From Bacteroidales bacterium (lineage in GTDB: Bacteria > Bacteroidota > Bacteroidia > Bacteroidales > WCHB1-69), in the NCBI GenBank assembly GCA_016288655.1, contig JAEEKX010000022.1:119693-183692 (forward strand): a stretch of DNA of 64,000 nt, written 5' to 3'. The translations under genes and the position numbers were made by a program. Under the pieces are notes generated by a model. It was not told where the DNA came from. It ran no database searches and saw nothing but the letters and a program-made list of their open reading frames with translations. Shown piece by piece: positions 25,254 through 34,288 of this stretch; within the stretch, counting starts at the first letter, position 1, and each line of letters begins with the position of its first letter.

Positions 25254-27077
25254 ATGAAGCAGTTAAAACGATTACTTCGCTATCTGCTACCCTTCAAGAA
25301 GAATATCATCGCCATTCTTCTGTGCAACATCTGTTATGCCGTTTTCTCCGTCTTCTCCCTCTCCATGGTGGCCCCGTTTCTCACCGTCATCTTCAACGGT
25401 GGCACCGAAATCACCACCCGACCAGAGTTCTCTCTCTCCATGCGCGGCGTCCTGGACACTTTCTACTATTACATGGGCGGAATCATCCAGGAGCATGGGC
25501 AACTGTCAGCCCTGATATTTGTCGCCATCACCATGGTGATCAGCACGTTGCTGTCGAATCTTTTCCGCTATCTCGGACTTTTCGCCAATGCGCCCATCCG
25601 CGCGGGCATCCTGCGGGGACTGCGCAAGGACGTGTATCACCGGCTGCTCATCCTTCCCCTATCCTTCTTCAACAAGCAGAAAAAAGGCGATATTATGAAC
25701 CGTATCGGCTCCGACGTGCAGGAGGTGGAGTGGTCGATCGTGTGCAGTTTGCAGATGCTTTTCCGCGATCCGATTTTATTGATTGTTTTCATATTAACTT
25801 TAATATCAATAAGTTACAAACTCACACTCCTTACTTTACTCATTCTTCCTCCCGCGGGCTGGCTGATCGCCAAAATCGGCAAGAGCATCAAGCGTAATTC
25901 GGTGGAGGCACAACAGATCCTGGGGCGGATGAGTTCTTCGTTCGACGAGGCCATCAGCGGACTTCGCATCATCAAGGGGCACACGGCCACGGACTACGCC
26001 GACTCGAGGTTCCAGAAGATGACCGACCGTTTCTATGTGCTCAACCGCAGCATCTTCCGCAAGACGGAGCTGGGGGCGCCGCTGGTGGAGTTCCTCTGCA
26101 TCGTCGCCATCGTCATCGTCATGTTGATCGGGGCGAAGTTCGTGATGACGGACTCCCAGATGACGGGAGAAGTGCTCATCCTCTTCTTGGTGATCTTCTC
26201 GCGTGCCATCCCTCCGGCACAATCCATTATCTCCTCCTACTACACTTTCCAAAAGGGCATGGCCTCCGCCGAGCGGATCTTCCAAATCATCGATGCCGAT
26301 GAAGTTATCGTGGAGGCGAAGGATCCTGTCCGGAAGCAATCCTTTGATGACAAGATCGAATATGAGCACGTCAGTTTCTCCTACCATCCGGAAGAGGGGC
26401 CGGAGGTGCTGAGCGACATTAGTTTTACGGTTAAAAAAGGTGAAAATGTGGCCCTTGTGGGGGCTTCGGGTAGTGGAAAATCCACCATCGTCGATCTACT
26501 ACCGCGGTTTTACGATATCGACAGCGGCAGCATCCGCATCGACGGAATTGACAATAAAAAGATAAAAATCAGCGATTTACGCGGACTTATGGGCATTGTC
26601 AATCAGGATGTGACGCTCTTCAACGACAGCGTCTTCAACAACATCGCCTTCGGCAAAGAGGGGGCGACGCGTGAAGATGTGGTGACCGCGGCGAAAACCG
26701 CGCTGGCCCACGACTTCATCCTGCAGATGGAAAACGGCTATGACACGATGGTCGGCGACCGCGGCATGAAACTGTCGGGCGGACAGCGGCAACGCCTGAG
26801 CATTGCCCGCGCCGTGCTGCAGAATCCACAGATTCTCATTCTCGATGAAGCCACCTCGGCCTTGGACACCGAATCGGAACATCTGGTACAACAGTCACTT
26901 CAACAGTTGATGGCGGGTCGCACCACCATCGTCATCGCCCACCGGCTCTCCACCATCCGCCAGGCCGACGAAATCCTATTCATCCGTGACGGCAGAATTA
27001 TCGAGCGCGGCACCCACGACGAGTTGATCGCCGCCAACAGCGCATACGCCAAGTTCTGCGCCCTTCAGGAAATGTAA
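25254..27077 (+). CDS. ABC exporter, fused permease-ATPase (MsbA/lipid-exporter type)
   Basis: The 607 aa half-transporter has six hydrophobic segments (about residues 15-300) followed by an ATPase domain. Walker A is GASGSGKST, the ABC signature is LSGGQRQR, and Walker B is ILILDEATSALD, followed by the H-loop in IVIAHRLS. It resembles MsbA-type lipid-A or multidrug exporters and probably works as a homodimer in the inner membrane. I start it at the ATG (25254) rather than the in-frame TTG two codons earlier. A PnuC-like gene follows. Confidence 0.9.
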   Translation: MKQLKRLLRYLLPFKKNIIAILLCNICYAVFSVFSLSMVAPFLTVIFNGGTEITTRPEFSLSMRGVLDTFYYYMGGIIQEHGQLSALIFVAITMVISTLLSNLFRYLGLFANAPIRAGILRGLRKDVYHRLLILPLSFFNKQKKGDIMNRIGSDVQEVEWSIVCSLQMLFRDPILLIVFILTLISISYKLTLLTLLILPPAGWLIAKIGKSIKRNSVEAQQILGRMSSSFDEAISGLRIIKGHTATDYADSRFQKMTDRFYVLNRSIFRKTELGAPLVEFLCIVAIVIVMLIGAKFVMTDSQMTGEVLILFLVIFSRAIPPAQSIISSYYTFQKGMASAERIFQIIDADEVIVEAKDPVRKQSFDDKIEYEHVSFSYHPEEGPEVLSDISFTVKKGENVALVGASGSGKSTIVDLLPRFYDIDSGSIRIDGIDNKKIKISDLRGLMGIVNQDVTLFNDSVFNNIAFGKEGATREDVVTAAKTALAHDFILQMENGYDTMVGDRGMKLSGGQRQRLSIARAVLQNPQILILDEATSALDTESEHLVQQSLQQLMAGRTTIVIAHRLSTIRQADEILFIRDGRIIERGTHDELIAANSAYAKFCALQEM

Positions 27078-27086
27078 CAAATTGAA

Positions 27087-27821
27087 ATGAAACAACTTGT
27101 CAAAGAATCCATCATCAGTATACTCATTGCCACAGGCATCTTCGGAGTGGTGGTGCTTTTTCTGCACCTCTGCGGCTGGCTCATCTCCCCCGACGGACAT
27201 CTCACCGACCCACTGCTTCCATTAGAGTTGGTGGCCGGCATCATCGGCTCCGCCTACATTCTGATGGTGCGTAATCCGCAGAATTTCCTCGGTTTCGTCG
27301 CGGGCATCATCATGTCCATCCTGTTAGGCATCCAATTCTACCTGCAAGACCAAATCGAGCAGACCTTATTATATTATATGGTATTCATTCCTTGCGAAAC
27401 CTATACCTTGGTGAAGTGGATTCGCGGGAGACAGGTGGCGAAAAACGAATACACCATTCCTTCTTTTTTAGGAGCAGGAAGGATGATTGTCATGCTTATC
27501 ATCTTCATTATCATAGTGATAGCCGTACTAACGTTTCTTAAAGATGAAATCACTTTGGCGGCAGTCATGAGCGCCATGGTGGTTGGCTCAAGCACGTTGG
27601 CCAACTTCCTGATGATCCGGAAACGCACCGACGCCTGGATTTACTGGATGGTCTCTTCCGTGACGGGAATCATCTTCCTGTTGTGCATGCACAATTACAT
27701 AACACTCACAATGTATGTCGTTTACCTCTTCATCAACGGGAGTGCCTGCATCGCATGGATCAAGCAGACGCCGAAGGATCGACGCGGCTGGCTGATGCGG
27801 TCAGCATGGAAAAGGATGTAA
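27087..27821 (+). CDS. PnuC-like nicotinamide riboside/vitamin transporter
   Basis: A 244 aa membrane protein with about seven hydrophobic segments. The C-terminal pattern TLAAVMSAMVVGSSTLANFL, IRKRTDAWIYWMVSS and YLFINGSACIAWIKQ matches the PnuC family, including the Trp-Ile-Tyr-Trp turn and the W.K ending. PnuC proteins move nicotinamide riboside or thiamine-like compounds; the substrate here is not known. It is 10 bases after the ABC exporter gene and converges with hisS (stop codons adjacent). Confidence 0.75.
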   Translation: MKQLVKESIISILIATGIFGVVVLFLHLCGWLISPDGHLTDPLLPLELVAGIIGSAYILMVRNPQNFLGFVAGIIMSILLGIQFYLQDQIEQTLLYYMVFIPCETYTLVKWIRGRQVAKNEYTIPSFLGAGRMIVMLIIFIIIVIAVLTFLKDEITLAAVMSAMVVGSSTLANFLMIRKRTDAWIYWMVSSVTGIIFLLCMHNYITLTMYVVYLFINGSACIAWIKQTPKDRRGWLMRSAWKRM

Positions 27822-29174
27822 CTACTTCTGCAGTTGTTTTACCAATTCGGCCACCGAAAGCCGCTGTTGTTCACCGCTCTGCATATTCTTGAGTGTGAAG
27901 ACGTTGTCGTTGATCTCGTCTTCTCCAGCCATGATGACATAGGGAATGCCTCGGTTGTTGGCAAAAGTCATCTGCTTACCGATCTTAGCTTTGTCGGGGT
28001 AAAGGTCGGCGACGATGCCCGCCTGGCGCAACTCCTGTAAGGCAGCAAGCGCGTACAACTCCTCTTTTTCACCAAAGTTGATGAACATCGCCTTGACGGG
28101 ATTGTCGAGTGACTTGGGAAAAAGATCCAACTCATTGAGAACGTCGTAGATGCGCTCGGCGCCGTAGGAGATGCCGACCCCGGAGACATTCTTCAGGCCG
28201 AAGATACCCGTAAGGTTGTCGTAACGTCCGCCGCCGGAAATACTACCGATGCTGACGTTTTGCGCCTTCACCTCAAAAATGGCGCCCGTATAGTAGTTCA
28301 ACCCACGAGCAAGGGTGATGTCAACTTCAATATTGGTTTTAATCTTCAGAAAATCAGCGTATTCCAACATCTTCCGAAGCTCTTCAACTCCTTGTTTGCC
28401 CACTTCGCTGTCGGCGAAGACCTCCGAAAGCTTCTGCAACTTTTCAGCATTGGAGCCGCTGAAATCGAAGAAGGGCTGCAACTTCTCAATGGCCTCCTGC
28501 GACAGTCCACGCTCGCACAATTCGGCACAGACATTCTCCCTTCCAATCTTGTCGAGTTTATCGATGGCGGTGCAGATGTCGGTGATTTTGTCGGGAGCGC
28601 ACAGCACATCGGCGATGCCGGAGAGAATCTTGCGGTTGTTGACTTTGATGACAACGTCGATGCCGAACTTTTGGAAAATTTCGGAGGTGATCTGCATCAA
28701 CTCGGCCTCGTTGAGGAGGGAGTTGGTGCCGATGACATCGGCGTCGCACTGGTAGAACTCGCGATAACGACCTTTCTGGGGACGGTCGGCGCGCCAGACG
28801 GGCTGCATCTGGTAGCGCTTGAAGGGAAAGGTGATTTCGCTCTGATGCTGAACCACATAGCGTGCGAAGGGCACGGTCAGATCGTAACGCAGACCTTTTT
28901 CACAGATGTGGGTGGCAAGGCGCGTCGGAGAGGTTTCATTCATATCCACACCCTGCGTGAAGTCGCCCGAATTCAACACCTTGAAGAGCAGGCGGTCGCC
29001 CTCTTCGCCGTACTTGCCCATCAGCGTGGAGAGGTTCTCCATGGAGGGCGTCTCAATCGGCAGATAGGCGTGCTTTTCAAAGACACTGCGGATGGTTTGG
29101 AAGATGTAGTTGCGCCGCATCATCTCCAGTGGGGAGAAGTCGCGAGTTCCTTTGGGTATGGAGGGTTTGATCAT
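27822..29174 (-). CDS. hisS: Histidine--tRNA ligase
   Basis: A class II synthetase that charges tRNA-His. The N-terminus [19 protein letters not shown] and motif 2 [20 protein letters not shown], with the HisRS-specific [14 protein letters not shown], are all intact. The length of 450 aa is normal. trxB lies upstream on the same strand after a 47-base gap. Confidence 0.97.
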   Translation of the reverse strand: MIKPSIPKGTRDFSPLEMMRRNYIFQTIRSVFEKHAYLPIETPSMENLSTLMGKYGEEGDRLLFKVLNSGDFTQGVDMNETSPTRLATHICEKGLRYDLTVPFARYVVQHQSEITFPFKRYQMQPVWRADRPQKGRYREFYQCDADVIGTNSLLNEAELMQITSEIFQKFGIDVVIKVNNRKILSGIADVLCAPDKITDICTAIDKLDKIGRENVCAELCERGLSQEAIEKLQPFFDFSGSNAEKLQKLSEVFADSEVGKQGVEELRKMLEYADFLKIKTNIEVDITLARGLNYYTGAIFEVKAQNVSIGSISGGGRYDNLTGIFGLKNVSGVGISYGAERIYDVLNELDLFPKSLDNPVKAMFINFGEKEELYALAALQELRQAGIVADLYPDKAKIGKQMTFANNRGIPYVIMAGEDEINDNVFTLKNMQSGEQQRLSVAELVKQLQK

Positions 29175-29221
29175 AGAGAAATACGATATAAGATACTGTT
29201 GCTGAGTTTGTTAAAATGTTC

Positions 29222-30166
29222 TTACTGTTGACTGACAAGGAAGCGTTCGGCTTCGAGGGCGGCCTTGCAGCCGGAAGCGGCGGCGGTGATGGCCTGACGG
29301 AAGTGCGGATCCTGCACGTCGCCGGCGGCGAAGACACCCTCCACGTTGGTGGCGGTGCTGTCGGGACGGGTGCGGATATAGCCCTGCTCATCAAGTTCAA
29401 GTTGTCCCTTGAAAAGGTCGGTGACAGGTTGATGGCCGATAGCCACAAAGACGCCGTCAATGGGCAGCGTAGTAGATTCTCCCGTCACTTTGTTGCTGAC
29501 AGTCAATCCAGTAACGGCCTTGACAAAGCCCTTCTTCTCACCCACGATCTCGGTGGGGATGCTGTTCCAGACCACTTCGATGTTGGGGGTGTCGAAGACG
29601 CGTTTCTGCATGGCCTTGGAGGCGCGGAACTCGTCACGGCGGTGCACGAGATATACCTTGCGGCAAAGTTTGGCAAGGTAGGTGGCCTCCTCGAGGGCGG
29701 TGTCGCCGCCGCCGACCACGGCCACGTCGCGACCGCGGAAGAAGTTGCCGTCGCAGGTGGCGCAGGCGGAGACGCCGAAGCCGCGGTAGGTCTTCTCACT
29801 CTCCAGTCCGAGCCAGCGCGCCACAGCACCCGTGGCCACGATGACGCTGTCGGCAAGGATGACGTGGGTGTCGTCAACCACGCAGCGGAAAGGACGGTGG
29901 GAGAAATCGACCTCGGTGACCATGCCAGTGCGGATGTCGGTGCCGAGGCGCAGTGCCTGCTCGCGGATGTCGAGCATGATGTCGGGGCCGGACTTGCCGG
30001 TGGGATAGCCGGGGAAGTTCTCCACGTCGGTGGTGATGGTGAGCTGACCGCCGGGGGTCATCCCCTCAATCAGCACGGGCGCCAGGCCGGCGCGGGAGGC
30101 ATAAATGCCAGCAGTATAGCCGGCAGGTCCGGAGCCGACTATCAAACATTTTACACTTTCGTCCAT
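29222..30166 (-). CDS. trxB: Thioredoxin-disulfide reductase
   Basis: A 314 aa NADPH-dependent flavoenzyme that reduces thioredoxin. FAD-binding GSGPAGYTAGIYASRAG is at residues 11-28, the redox CATC pair is at 135-138, NADPH-binding GGGDTALEEA follows, and GVFAAGDVQDPHFRQAITAA closes the FAD site. The hpf gene lies 30 bases upstream, suggesting a shared transcript. Confidence 0.97.
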   Translation of the reverse strand: MDESVKCLIVGSGPAGYTAGIYASRAGLAPVLIEGMTPGGQLTITTDVENFPGYPTGKSGPDIMLDIREQALRLGTDIRTGMVTEVDFSHRPFRCVVDDTHVILADSVIVATGAVARWLGLESEKTYRGFGVSACATCDGNFFRGRDVAVVGGGDTALEEATYLAKLCRKVYLVHRRDEFRASKAMQKRVFDTPNIEVVWNSIPTEIVGEKKGFVKAVTGLTVSNKVTGESTTLPIDGVFVAIGHQPVTDLFKGQLELDEQGYIRTRPDSTATNVEGVFAAGDVQDPHFRQAITAAASGCKAALEAERFLVSQQ

Positions 30167-30196
30167 ATTAATTGGGGTTGCGCGATAGCAGGCAGA

Positions 30197-30496
30197 TTAG
30201 TTGCCTCTCTCCTTGTCTTTCACTTTAATCAACTGTTTCTTAAGGGCTTCCACGACATTGTCGGTGGCTTCTTCAAACGACTTGGCGGTCTTGGAGGCCA
30301 TGGCGTCGTTGCCACGGATCTTAATGCGGATGTCAACGGTCTTGTTCTCCGGACGGTCCGTATTCTCCAACTTGAGCGTTACCTCGGCGCCGATGATGCC
30401 GTCGTGCATCTTGTCGAGTTTTTCAACCTTTTCGTTGATGAAGGCCTCCAGTTTTTGGTCGGCCTTGAAGTGCAGTGAAGAGATGGTAACATTCAT
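30197..30496 (-). CDS. hpf: Ribosome hibernation-promoting factor (short form)
   Basis: A 99 aa protein that binds the 30S subunit and inactivates ribosomes in stationary phase. It spans a single HPF/YfiA domain (MNVTISSLHFKADQKLEAFI, VTLKLENTDRPENKTVDIRI) and lacks the C-terminal dimerisation domain of long HPF. xerC-type recombinase lies 14 bases upstream on the same strand; this pairing is common in Bacteroidales. Confidence 0.93.
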   Translation of the reverse strand: MNVTISSLHFKADQKLEAFINEKVEKLDKMHDGIIGAEVTLKLENTDRPENKTVDIRIKIRGNDAMASKTAKSFEEATDNVVEALKKQLIKVKDKERGN

Positions 30497-30510
30497 AATA
30501 ACTCCTTTTT

Positions 30511-31392
30511 TTATGCCCGTGGATGGGCTTGGTTATAAATTTTCTTCAGTTTTTCGATCGAGTTGTGGGTATAGACCTGGGTGGCAGCGAGCGACGAGTG
30601 CCCGAGGATCTCCTTGATGGCGTTGAGGTCGGCGCCGTGGTTGAGCATCTGCGTGGCGAAAGTGTGGCGCAACACGTGCGGACTCCGCTTGTCGATGGTC
30701 GTCACCATATCCAGATATTTCCTCACTATTCTATAAACAGCTTTAGGGTAGATTTTGTTTCCATTTGATGCGACAAAGATAAAACTATTTTTCGGATTTT
30801 CGGGGAATTTCTCATCCAAAAAATGCAAATATTTGGCAATTAATTCCGACATTCTGGGACTGAACGGGATAATCCGCTCCTTGTTGCGCTTTCCCAAAAC
30901 CTTTACCGCGTTGTCGTACAGGTTGATATCCCCGCGTTTGATGTTGACCAGTTCCGAAAGACGCATGCCGGTGACATAGAAGAGTTCGATGATGAGCCGG
31001 TCGCGCCAGCCCTCGAAATCGTCAGCGAAGAGGTCTGCGCGGAAAAGATGATCCATCTCGTTCTCCTCCACATACTGCGGCAGGCGCTTGGCGATCTTCG
31101 GTCCTACGACCGCTTCCGTGGGATTAACCGTTATGTGTTTCATTTTCAAATGATAACGGTAGAATGCCCGCAACGTGCTCACCTTGCGGTTGACACTGCG
31201 CGCCGTCAGCCCCGCCTCCATCATCTGCACCATCCACATCCGGATCTCGCCGGCATCGACCACCAACAAGTCCTCTTGATCGTAAGCGTTTTTCAAAAAC
31301 TCACTAAACTGTTTCAAATCATTGCGATACGCCTCAACAGTATTTGACGATGAGCGTTTTTCATATTGGAGATAGTTGAGGAAAGCCTGCAT
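30511..31392 (-). CDS. Tyrosine recombinase XerC/XerD
   Basis: A 293 aa site-specific recombinase that resolves chromosome dimers at dif. An N-terminal SAM-like core-binding domain (residues 1-85) precedes the catalytic domain. The catalytic set is visible: first Arg in TGMRLSELVNI, then Lys in LGKRNKERIIPF, HVLRHTFATQM (His-x-x-Arg), LGHSS, and the nucleophile Tyr in TQVYTHNSIE. The nearby genes are house-keeping, which favours the chromosomal Xer role over an integrase. Confidence 0.92.
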   Translation of the reverse strand: MQAFLNYLQYEKRSSSNTVEAYRNDLKQFSEFLKNAYDQEDLLVVDAGEIRMWMVQMMEAGLTARSVNRKVSTLRAFYRYHLKMKHITVNPTEAVVGPKIAKRLPQYVEENEMDHLFRADLFADDFEGWRDRLIIELFYVTGMRLSELVNIKRGDINLYDNAVKVLGKRNKERIIPFSPRMSELIAKYLHFLDEKFPENPKNSFIFVASNGNKIYPKAVYRIVRKYLDMVTTIDKRSPHVLRHTFATQMLNHGADLNAIKEILGHSSLAATQVYTHNSIEKLKKIYNQAHPRA

Positions 31393-31403
31393 TTTACGGA
31401 TGT

Positions 31404-31991
31404 CTATGCCTTGAGGAACTCCACCGGCTCCTTCTCACCTATTTCAGAGAATAATTTTTCCATGAAATCCGCTAAATTTTGCGACAAAGTATGCACGCGC
31501 CGCCGCCACTCTTCAATGTCAACATCGAGATGATCGGAGACGATTTTGAAAGAGACGTAGGGCTTTCCGAAGTGGTTCATGATGGAGAAAAGCGAAGAGG
31601 ACTCCATGTCGAAGCAGTCTGCATTTCCCGATATTTCTTTCAGATGATCAGCGCAATAGACTTTGGGGGAGACGAAACTGTCGGAGGAGTAAAGTATTGC
31701 GGACGGCAGGTCGGCCGTGCAAGGATAGGACAGATGGTCGAGCAACATAGGCTGCGGGTGGAAGATGCGTCCGGCAGAGGTGACCTCGCGGATGGAGAGC
31801 AACGAGCCCACCGGCAGGGTGTGTGCCCCCACCGTGCCAACATTGACAACGGTGAACATTTCATCACGATGACGGTCCAGGAAGTTGAGCGCCGCCTGCG
31901 TCGCCTGCTCCCGGCCGATGCCTGTGAAGTTAACAACGTGCGACATTCTGCCCACCTCTTCAGGAACCGCGGCAAAGACTGCTATTTTCAT
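31404..31991 (-). CDS. Nucleoside phosphorylase-superfamily protein (nucleosidase-like)
   Basis: The 195 aa sequence starts MKIAVFAAVPEEVG and carries the conserved core VVNVGTVGA, the CFDMESSSLFSI substrate-binding motif and KIVSDHLD, as in MTA/SAH nucleosidase and futalosine hydrolase. It is shorter than typical MTAN (about 230). Which nucleoside is cleaved cannot be told; futalosine hydrolase (menaquinone pathway) is a plausible alternative. Confidence 0.7.
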   Translation of the reverse strand: MKIAVFAAVPEEVGRMSHVVNFTGIGREQATQAALNFLDRHRDEMFTVVNVGTVGAHTLPVGSLLSIREVTSAGRIFHPQPMLLDHLSYPCTADLPSAILYSSDSFVSPKVYCADHLKEISGNADCFDMESSSLFSIMNHFGKPYVSFKIVSDHLDVDIEEWRRRVHTLSQNLADFMEKLFSEIGEKEPVEFLKA

Positions 31992-32020
31992 GTTTTACTT
32001 TTTTAATCGATTATAAAAAA

Positions 32021-33433
32021 TTATTCAATCACCACCTTTTGAACAAAATGTCCATTCCGAGTATCTACATTCAATAAATAGATGCCTGGAGCAAGCATGG
32101 AGACATCGAGATCACACTGGGAAGAGACGTCGCAAGCACGCTGTCGAGCGATGACGGTCCTGCCCTCCATATCACAGATTCTCAGATTTATACAACCATC
32201 CACCGACTCCGGAAGAGCGATATGGATAGTTTGGTTAGCCGGATTCGGATAGACGGTCAATTGCGCGGTGGCGTGCTCTGTGCAACCGCCGGGCACCTGC
32301 GGACCGCGAATGCCGATGATGATGGCCTGGGAAGAGTTGAAGCTGTAAGGGCCGGGCGTAAGGTCGGAAAGCATGAAGTAGCCATCGTAGCCGCCGCCGA
32401 AACCCCAGTTGATGTGGAAATAGTCGTCGTCGCGGTAGCCGTCGCAGACAAAGACATGACCGCCCTGACTTCCGGTGCCGCCATAGAAGAAGGGAGCGAA
32501 GTCGTCCAATTCTCCCTTCGTCATATCAAGCCACTGGGAATCAGTGTAATAATTGCGCTCTTTGTATTGGATAGTGGCGGGGTATCCGAAATAGGCGGAG
32601 AGAGCAGGCACGATGTTGTTGGAGTTGGACCAACTGGCGGCGGGCCCGTAGTTCATATTGACGGCGACGCCGCAGTGGTACAGCAGGGTGGCCACCGCGT
32701 TGATGGCGATCGTGGAAGAACTGCTACTCAGCGTGTTCGGCATGTGTTCATACTGGTACGTCGTGTTGGCGAAGTCGGCCGACAGCGTGCCGTAGTTGCT
32801 GGTATAGGAGTGGCTGGAGATTCCGGTGACCGGCCAGCGCCAGTAGCGCATCACCTGTCCCATGACGATGGCGCCGCATCCCACCTGCACATGACCGCCC
32901 GCCGTGGAGTTGGCATCCTCCGGACACAACGAGTTGTACGGATTCTGTTGGTGCCAATGCGATGTCACCAGCGGGCCGACGACGACGGCGTTGGCGGCAG
33001 GCATGGCGTAATTCAGCAAGGATGCCCAACGCGGTGACGTGGTAGTCGCCTCGCTCTTCGCGATGGCCTGCATCTCCTTCGTATATTCATCCAACATGAA
33101 CGACAACGCAGGCGGCATGGCGGATGCGTCGAACCCGCTCTCCGTGGAGAATCCGATGACTGGCTCCGAACGGTCGTCACCAGCCACGATGACAAAGCCC
33201 TTATCGCTGAATGCGACGACATATAGCCCGGGCAACTCGGCAGCGTTTTCCTCCATCACGAAAGAGGTCCGATAGACGATGGCCGGCGTCAACCCGATAG
33301 CCGACTGTTTCAACACCGTGGTGTAGTAACTATGTGCCACCGTAACGGCGACCTGTTCATCCACCGGCTTGGCTTGGGCACTGAACGTCAGTACTACCAA
33401 GGCAATAGCGAAAATCAACTTATTGCTTTTCAT
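32021..33433 (-). CDS. C10-family cysteine protease (streptopain/prtT-like) with T9SS sorting domain
   Basis: A 470 aa secreted protease. Signal peptide MKSNKLIFAIALVVLTFSAQA, then a Spi-like inhibitory prodomain, then the catalytic domain with the nucleophile in VGCGAIVMG (Cys186), the His in GGHVFVCDGY (His326) and the HINWGFGGGYDGYF segment. The C-terminal LTVYPNPANQTIHI, MEGRTVIAR and LAPGIYLLN are a type A T9SS sorting domain. It is related to SpeB and interpain/prtT. It is probably surface-bound or released and proteolytic. Confidence 0.92.
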   Translation of the reverse strand: MKSNKLIFAIALVVLTFSAQAKPVDEQVAVTVAHSYYTTVLKQSAIGLTPAIVYRTSFVMEENAAELPGLYVVAFSDKGFVIVAGDDRSEPVIGFSTESGFDASAMPPALSFMLDEYTKEMQAIAKSEATTTSPRWASLLNYAMPAANAVVVGPLVTSHWHQQNPYNSLCPEDANSTAGGHVQVGCGAIVMGQVMRYWRWPVTGISSHSYTSNYGTLSADFANTTYQYEHMPNTLSSSSSTIAINAVATLLYHCGVAVNMNYGPAASWSNSNNIVPALSAYFGYPATIQYKERNYYTDSQWLDMTKGELDDFAPFFYGGTGSQGGHVFVCDGYRDDDYFHINWGFGGGYDGYFMLSDLTPGPYSFNSSQAIIIGIRGPQVPGGCTEHATAQLTVYPNPANQTIHIALPESVDGCINLRICDMEGRTVIARQRACDVSSQCDLDVSMLAPGIYLLNVDTRNGHFVQKVVIE

Positions 33434-33437
33434 GCTT

Positions 33438-34253
33438 TTATTTATTCAAAGTCTCCACGACGGCATCCGCGATCTTATCAAAAGCAGCACCGACGGTGGC
33501 GTTGGTAGTCGAAATGAGGCAGTCCTGGTTCTCCACCTCTTCCACATCCTGGATCAACGGAATCTGCGCCAGGAGTTTGGTGTTGAACTCCTCCGCCAGT
33601 TTCTGACCGCCGCCCTTGCCGAAAAGCAGATATTTCTCCTCAGGGTGTTCCTTCGGGGTAAACCACGACATGTTCTCGACGATGCCAATGAGGGGCACGT
33701 TCATCTTGGAAGCGGAGAACATCTCGGCGCCTTTGCGAGCGTCGTTGACGGCGAGCACCTGCGGGGTGGTAACGACAATGGCGCCGTCGATGACAAACTG
33801 CTGCATGGCAGAAATCTGGATGTCGCCGGTGCCGGGAGGAAAGTCAACGACAAGGTAGTCGAGTTCGCCCCACTGCGTCTTGCCGAAGAGTTGGGCGAGG
33901 GCGCTGGCGGCCAACGGACCACGCCAGATGACGGCCTGGGTGTTATCGACCAAGCAGCCGAGAGAGATGATCTTCATTCCGAATTTCTGGATCGGCACGA
34001 GAAACTCCTCTTCGCCGACATAGGTGGCATCAACGGGAACGCCTTCGATGCCGAACATCTTATGGATGGAGGGGCCGTAAATGTCGGCGTCGAGGACACC
34101 CACGCGGTAGCCCTGACGGGCCAGTGAAAGCGCGAGGTTGGCGGCGACGGTGGATTTGCCCACGCCGCCCTTGCCAGAAGCGACGACCAACACATGACCG
34201 ACGTTCTCCAATTTCTTTTTTTCAATAATCAAACTTTTGTCTCCGTTAGGCAT
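33438..34253 (-). CDS. Mrp/NBP35-type Fe-S cluster carrier ATPase
   Basis: A 271 aa P-loop ATPase of the ApbC/Mrp/NBP35 family, which carries or inserts Fe-S clusters. The deviant Walker A GKGGVGKST follows VLVVASG (about residues 27-35), and DADIYGPSIHKMFG is diagnostic. It lacks the N-terminal DUF59 domain found in longer bacterial Mrp proteins and, as far as visible, the usual C-terminal CxxC pair. It is downstream of glmS on the same strand. Confidence 0.85.
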   Translation of the reverse strand: MPNGDKSLIIEKKKLENVGHVLVVASGKGGVGKSTVAANLALSLARQGYRVGVLDADIYGPSIHKMFGIEGVPVDATYVGEEEFLVPIQKFGMKIISLGCLVDNTQAVIWRGPLAASALAQLFGKTQWGELDYLVVDFPPGTGDIQISAMQQFVIDGAIVVTTPQVLAVNDARKGAEMFSASKMNVPLIGIVENMSWFTPKEHPEEKYLLFGKGGGQKLAEEFNTKLLAQIPLIQDVEEVENQDCLISTTNATVGAAFDKIADAVVETLNK

Positions 34254-34288
34254 GATGAATGTTTTTTAAGTTATTAATAGAAAATGAA

